Source: Fasciolopsis buskii (taxonomy: Eukaryota > Platyhelminthes > Trematoda > Plagiorchiida > Fasciolidae). From it: a stretch of 64,000 bases of DNA. The position numbers were made by a program, and so were the translations under genes. The stretch spans positions 7,306 through 71,305 of the forward strand of contig LUCM01006773.1 of the NCBI GenBank assembly GCA_008360955.1, written 5' to 3'. The notes beneath the pieces are model-generated. The model worked only from the letters and a program-made list of their open reading frames with translations. It was not told where the DNA came from and searched no databases. Shown here piece by piece: positions 62,501 to 64,000 of the stretch (position 1 is the first letter of the stretch; the number at the start of each line of letters is the position of its first letter).

Positions 62501-63946
62501 GATGTATTCGTGGTATTTGATGATACTACTTCATGTCTCGCTTGTGTTAGGACCTTCGGTTCAGTTCGGTTTGCACAGCCAAGTCAAGTAAATGTCTTAT
62601 GCACCAAAGTGTTATGGTTTGATCGTCAACTCCAGAAGAACAGCAAGAAAGATTTTCGAATGCATCGTAGTCGCCGAAGCCTGTGTATCCACATACAATT
62701 TCTAATTTGAAGATCTTTGAAAGCATGAGTAGGATTCAGTAACAACAATTTGTTCACTCTTAAGTGTTGGCTTTGTGAGTAGGACAAAGTGCGATTATAA
62801 TTTACTGAAAAATTAACAATTTTTAAGGTACTTATAAAAAGAGCAAAGCAGCTAAATAGCCTGGTGACATGGTCAGTTTTTACGAAACTAGCATCTTGAA
62901 CTGCGAAACACCGTGACAATAAAGACGGGCCAACACATGAAGCCACCGTTTCGTGTCCTGTTTTGTCGAATTGATAAGCACGTCATCGGAGGCGACCGAA
63001 TCCAGCCTATGAATACCGGCGATTCAGCTGAGTGCAAAGGGCAAAGGCTAGAGGAGATACAAAAATCCCAAAATAATGCAGAGAGCAAGGGGTCACCAGG
63101 GTGTAAACCGATTCCTAAGAATCAGTAGAGTTTACTTGTCTTTCGGCAGGACGATAGTTGAAAACATCCGGGCAAGTGAAAACACGGGCCAAAAAAAATG
63201 TGTCTAACAAATGAAGCAGAGATTATTTCATTTTTACTCCTCACCGGGATGATCTAATTGATTCAGATGTTCGGTCAGATCGGAAGGACCACCGTATTTG
63301 GCAAGTAGTGGTTGTGCAAACCAACGACAAGACCAAGCAAACAATTGTGTCTTTATTTCATCCAATGGATGCTTCTCAGCGGGAACAGATGGGGTTGCGG
63401 ATGGGACAGTAGGGTTTTGGCTAAAAACAACAGCCGGGGTTCGGGGTACGGGTTGGGCCTGAACAAAAAGGGCAGAATGTAGAACGGAAGTTGGGTAAAT
63501 AATGAAAACAGATGTAAGCAAAAAAATTCAGATAAATGTCATATTTGTCCCAAATCCGAAGTGAGACATAGTATTATGCGCACTGTTTTCATAACCCATC
63601 TGTCAAAAAGCACCCTATTTCTGCACAGTTTAGATGTGTGGAAGAAAACTGGTCGTCAGCGCATAGCTAGAAATGAGGAGGAACGGGCGGGAGAGACTTG
63701 CAGAGACAAACTAACACGTTTCCAGCTGTGTTAAAGATGCAACACTAAGAAGTTCTTGATAGATAAGAGGAGACGCATTCGCCGCATTAAATGAGCCGCC
63801 GGATACAAATCGAGAAATTACTGCTTTCGCACTAATCTCCAATGGTCGTGCATTCGGATCCGGCTGAATGCTAGTCGAAAACGCATTCGAATAAGCATCT
63901 GATCGTGCCGCATTCAGAAAGAAGCTGCATACAGTGAGACTTTGTC
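44481..63946 (-). CDS. RPTOR: RPTOR (Raptor, mTORC1 scaffold), 3' half, 8 exons
   Basis: Raptor binds mTOR and presents TOR-motif substrates to the kinase in mTORC1 on lysosomal membranes. Exons on the minus strand, 5' to 3': 63946-about 63716, 63458-63245, 60643-60181, 57199-57044, 54291-54001, 51806-51528, 48178-48026, 44558-44481. They encode the end of the HEAT-repeat region, a linker with LFAWSCRWFAQPLL, and the seven-bladed C-terminal WD40 propeller, finishing RRTSRA-stop. Phases match across exons 2-3, 3-4, 4-5, 6-7 and 7-8; junctions 1-2 and 5-6 do not fit. Two clear signatures are the ISTGADACVTTL motif of exon 5 and SEIVTAW|TGINDL across exons 4/5. The catalytic-like RNC domain and most HEAT repeats must lie beyond the window. 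Introns of 0.25-3.9 kb carry RTE and SINE remnants. No sign that the gene is dead apart from the two junctions. Confidence 0.9.
44761..44815 (-). repeat. tRNA-derived SINE-like copy
   Basis: Minus strand: GGTAGTCAAGCGG (A-box-like), then TGTTAGAATCTCCCC (B-box-like). Lies in intron 7 of RPTOR. Confidence 0.5.
44835..44990 (+). repeat. dispersed repeat shared with 49365-49525
   Basis: Blocks cagccaccagtgcccactac, gggaggga, caactgtgactccgaaattc, caccacataatatttcattg-like and ccagatgtggcaaccagtcg correspond in order to 49365-49525. Adjacent to SINE-like boxes, so possibly the body of that element. Confidence 0.45.
45030..45095 (-). repeat. tRNA-derived SINE-like copy
   Basis: Minus strand: GGTAGCGCATTGG (A-box-like) and GACTCGATCCTGG (B-box-like) about 35 bases apart, a little short for a full tRNA. 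Confidence 0.45.
45096..45944. other. RPTOR intron 7 sequence, nothing seen
   Basis: Short frames on both strands at 45308-45642 without homology. Confidence 0.35.
45945..46035 (-). mobile_element. RTE 3' end fragment
   Basis: Minus-strand reading TVSEAVTDMTECHDQWPSCI resembles the WLET..DMAE.R.QWRSC terminus of fluke RTE elements. A second RTE end lies just beside it at 46163. Confidence 0.5.
46163..47290 (-). mobile_element. internally deleted RTE copy (5' and 3' ends only)
   Basis: Minus orientation. The 5' part at about 47290-46935 shares the leader of the copy at 40540 and reads VIRTALPIASDEGVSDKYAS, matching LIRTALPIASSGVGSDKYAI there. The 3' part at about 46393-46163 reads RWLETVSDMAECRIQWHSCV, the conserved RTE C-terminus. 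The endonuclease and RT between them are gone, replaced by about 400 bases of unclear origin. Lies in RPTOR intron 7. Confidence 0.7.
47291..48025. other. RPTOR intron 7 sequence
   Basis: Contains a short ACACGC-rich run at 47937-47966. Nothing else recognised. Confidence 0.4.
48026..48178 (-). CDS. RPTOR: RPTOR exon 7
   Basis: Acceptor gcacattcag|GTC and donor AACAAA|GTGAGT, phase 0 at both ends, 51 codons. Encodes a WD40 blade: HILVAG, EVRVHRIHDGSVHSIL and STPISIAVHPNK, the last equal to the AISCLAFHP block of vertebrate Raptor. Confidence 0.9.
48179..49364. other. RPTOR intron 6 sequence
   Basis: No element or exon recognised; short frames only. Confidence 0.35.
49365..49525 (+). repeat. 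dispersed repeat shared with 44835-44990
   Basis: Contains gtagccaccaaggtccacca, caaccgcgactctgaaacgt and a caatgtctcaggtgtggtaa block in the same order as the other copy. Confidence 0.45.
49560..49960 (+). mobile_element. RTE C-terminal remnant
   Basis: Reads SETGPLDEGVRRLSVPEHRRL near 49590-49650, close to the SETWPLR.EDVRRL.VFDHRCL signature of fluke RTE elements. Later RTE end motifs are barely readable near 49890. Confidence 0.6.
49961..51527. other. RPTOR intron 6 sequence
   Basis: No exon or element recognised; forward frame at 50239-50484 has no homology. Confidence 0.35.
51528..51806 (-). CDS. RPTOR: RPTOR exon 6
   Basis: Acceptor ccgcccag|TGC and donor CTCAAG|GTAGGT, 93 codons, open in phase 0. 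Starts SGWVHDVQFSPLRRLYATGS, then GGVVAWQLGS, a WD40 blade. The stretch from about LSAETSS to RISVPVH is some 50 residues of Ser/Arg/Pro-rich sequence where vertebrate Raptor has a short loop, so the fluke propeller carries an insertion here. The 5' end does not match the phase of exon 5 (two leftover bases). Confidence 0.88.
51807..52639. other. RPTOR intron 5 sequence
   Basis: Nothing recognised. Confidence 0.35.
52640..53420 (-). mobile_element. RTE C-terminal fragment in RPTOR intron 5
   Basis: Minus-strand order: MIVDRFAYLDSCVSNNGST near 53230-53170 (the VDRF.YLGS motif), then DVRRFEIFDQRCPRSVVGIR near 53010-52950 and LGHMLCMANTRLSHCALL near 52840-52810, all standard for the end of fluke RTE pol. 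Sequence between about 53200 and 53420 aligns with 61500-61680. Confidence 0.8.
53655..53727 (-). repeat. tRNA-derived SINE-like copy
   Basis: Minus strand: TGATAGTCCATCGG (A-box-like), a tcaacatcacggcattttaa-like middle, then GAGTTTGAATCCCCC (B box). Matches the copy at 27538-27612. Confidence 0.6.
54001..54291 (-). CDS. RPTOR: RPTOR exon 5
   Basis: Acceptor ccctcaacag|G completes the Trp codon begun in exon 4 (TG|G), giving AWTGINDLIPSTHHAG, then VVNWSQ, GGDARIIRLWDCERE, ISTGADACVTTL, and LAAGFGDGVVKVFDLRM. These are WD40 blades of Raptor and the most diagnostic stretch in the window. Ends GTGGACAG|GTAGAC, leaving two bases over. Confidence 0.93.
54292..55200. other. RPTOR intron 4 sequence
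   Basis: No exon or element recognised. Confidence 0.35.
55201..55373. repeat. near-perfect long hairpin, 79-bp arms
   Basis: Arms 55201-55279 and 55295-55373 are reverse complements with about four mismatches and a 15-base loop. The arms carry cgaaacgttggcgc and ctttctca blocks. A transcript through RPTOR would fold this into a long double-stranded stem. It is either a foldback/MITE insertion or a head-to-head fragment of a larger element. Confidence 0.9.
55374..57043. other. RPTOR intron 4 sequence
   Basis: Short frames only; nothing recognised. Confidence 0.35.
57044..57199 (-). CDS. RPTOR: RPTOR exon 4
   Basis: Too short and interrupted to show as a long open frame. Acceptor attcatcacag|T completes AG|T from exon 3; then YTTKVGLVTDMQFLNAFEER, LLLTAHDDGRIRIWRNY and SEIVTAW, ending TG|GTTAGT. 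This is the WD40 blade ending in the RVWKNF context of vertebrate Raptor. Confidence 0.92.
57200..57654. other. RPTOR intron 3 sequence
   Basis: Nothing recognised. Confidence 0.35.
57655..57905 (+). repeat. dispersed repeat family, copy 4
   Basis: Contains gatttcgcgctaattatcgc, cgtttcctgtccagtcacct, a caacactggtac block and a gattcataaatggatatacc block in the order seen at 17985-18345. Confidence 0.5.
57906..60180. other. RPTOR intron 3 sequence
   Basis: About 2.3 kb with no exon or recognisable element. Confidence 0.35.
60181..60643 (-). CDS. RPTOR: RPTOR exon 3
   Basis: Acceptor cattttgcag|AC completes G|AC from exon 2. Donor ACAAG|GTACAT. 154 codons: LPRRCPHPNRELAALGAV, a basic helix-rich stretch ADRLTRLEQQREI, an acidic part KVDEESSLIVTP, then the start of the propeller LIRFHPFLSHLVVADR. 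The last is the VKFHPFTPCIAVADK block of vertebrate Raptor. The forward frame on the other strand is a shadow. Confidence 0.92.
60644..61489. other. RPTOR intron 2 sequence
   Basis: Nothing recognised. Confidence 0.35.
61490..62460 (-). mobile_element. RTE RT-domain fragment in RPTOR intron 2
   Basis: Minus orientation: VQSNIRLLKRGKSAGSDELL near 62370 (RT entry), VTKVLAPLMLYRLTPI near 62150, QVRFRPGRGCIDQILTLRH near 62090, VVFLDLKSVFDSMDR near 62010 (first catalytic Asp block) and LIIVDRFTYL near 61520. Homologous to the RT start of the forward copy at 40540. YADD block not seen; frames shifted. Confidence 0.85.
62461..63244. other. RPTOR intron 2 sequence
   Basis: Nothing recognised. Confidence 0.35.
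63245..63458 (-). CDS. RPTOR: RPTOR exon 2
   Basis: Acceptor tttttgttcag|GCC (phase 0), donor CATCCCG|GTGAGG (phase 1). Begins with a Pro/Thr/Ser-rich linker (AQPVPRTPAVVFSQNPTVPS), then LFAWSCRWFAQPLLAKYGG, the conserved motif that precedes the propeller in Raptor (DWSARYFAQP in vertebrates), and ends SDLTEHLNQLDHP. Confidence 0.88.
63716..63946 (-). CDS. RPTOR: RPTOR exon 1 of window (HEAT-repeat end)
   Basis: Acceptor cattgtag|GA at 63946; then GQSLTVCSFFLNAARSDAYS and NASPLIYQELLSVASLTQL, the latter matching the SPMVRKELVVALS helix at the end of the Raptor HEAT array. The exon runs into TAG at 63711. Possible donors are AACGT|GTTAGT (exon end 63716) or GAAAC|GTGTTA (63718); neither gives the phase that exon 2 needs. 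The 5' neighbour exon is outside the window. Confidence 0.75.
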
Positions 63947-64000
63947 CTACAATGAAAATCACTTTAACGTTTTAATTGTTAGTAGGATATACAGTTATAG

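Noticed and set aside
1..64000. Spliced-leader RNA gene, rRNA, complete tRNA, CRISPR array or bacterial operon
   Set aside because: Looked for recognisable leader, rRNA and cloverleaf sequence, regularly spaced repeats and tightly packed same-strand ORFs; none was found.

Overview
The window reads as eukaryotic nuclear DNA from a flatworm, most likely a digenean fluke. Reasons: conserved animal genes are split into short exons with GT..AG introns several kb long; RTE-type and jockey/CR1-like LINE fragments of the kind common in fluke genomes are dense; there are tRNA-derived SINE-like copies, trinucleotide microsatellites and an assembly gap. Nothing looks bacterial: no operons and no Shine-Dalgarno spacing. 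The species cannot be named from the sequence.

Layout. 0-2.6 kb: an antisense Ty3/gypsy integrase remnant, a broken copy of PPP2R3C (a PP2A B'' regulatory subunit) and a 374-bp foldback element. 4-10 kb: two decayed LINEs. 11.2-11.85 kb: an intact orphan gene with a CxxCC-x6-CxxC cluster. 14.4-15.9 kb: another LINE, interrupted by a (TAC)n array holding a 78-N gap. 18.8-19.75 kb, minus strand: two tandem paralogues of a tiny membrane protein. 24.27-24.75 kb: a second orphan gene. 29-32.4 kb: more LINE remnants. 34.1-34.9 kb, minus: a decayed TOM40-like gene. 40.5-42.75 kb: the longest RTE copy.

44.5-63.95 kb, minus strand: the 3' half of the gene for Raptor (RPTOR), the mTORC1 scaffold. I could trace eight coding exons from the HEAT-repeat end through the whole C-terminal WD40 propeller to the stop codon. 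Splice phases agree at five of the seven junctions. Introns carry RTE fragments, SINE-like copies, a dispersed repeat and a near-perfect 79-bp-arm hairpin.

No pathway is shared by neighbours; this is ordinary TE-rich animal sequence with isolated genes. The points of most interest are the Raptor structure (two junctions that do not fit), the tandem membrane-protein pair, the two orphan genes, and the recurrence of single-base frame breaks in conserved genes, which could be decay or assembly indels. Homology calls rest on remembered protein families; no search was run.
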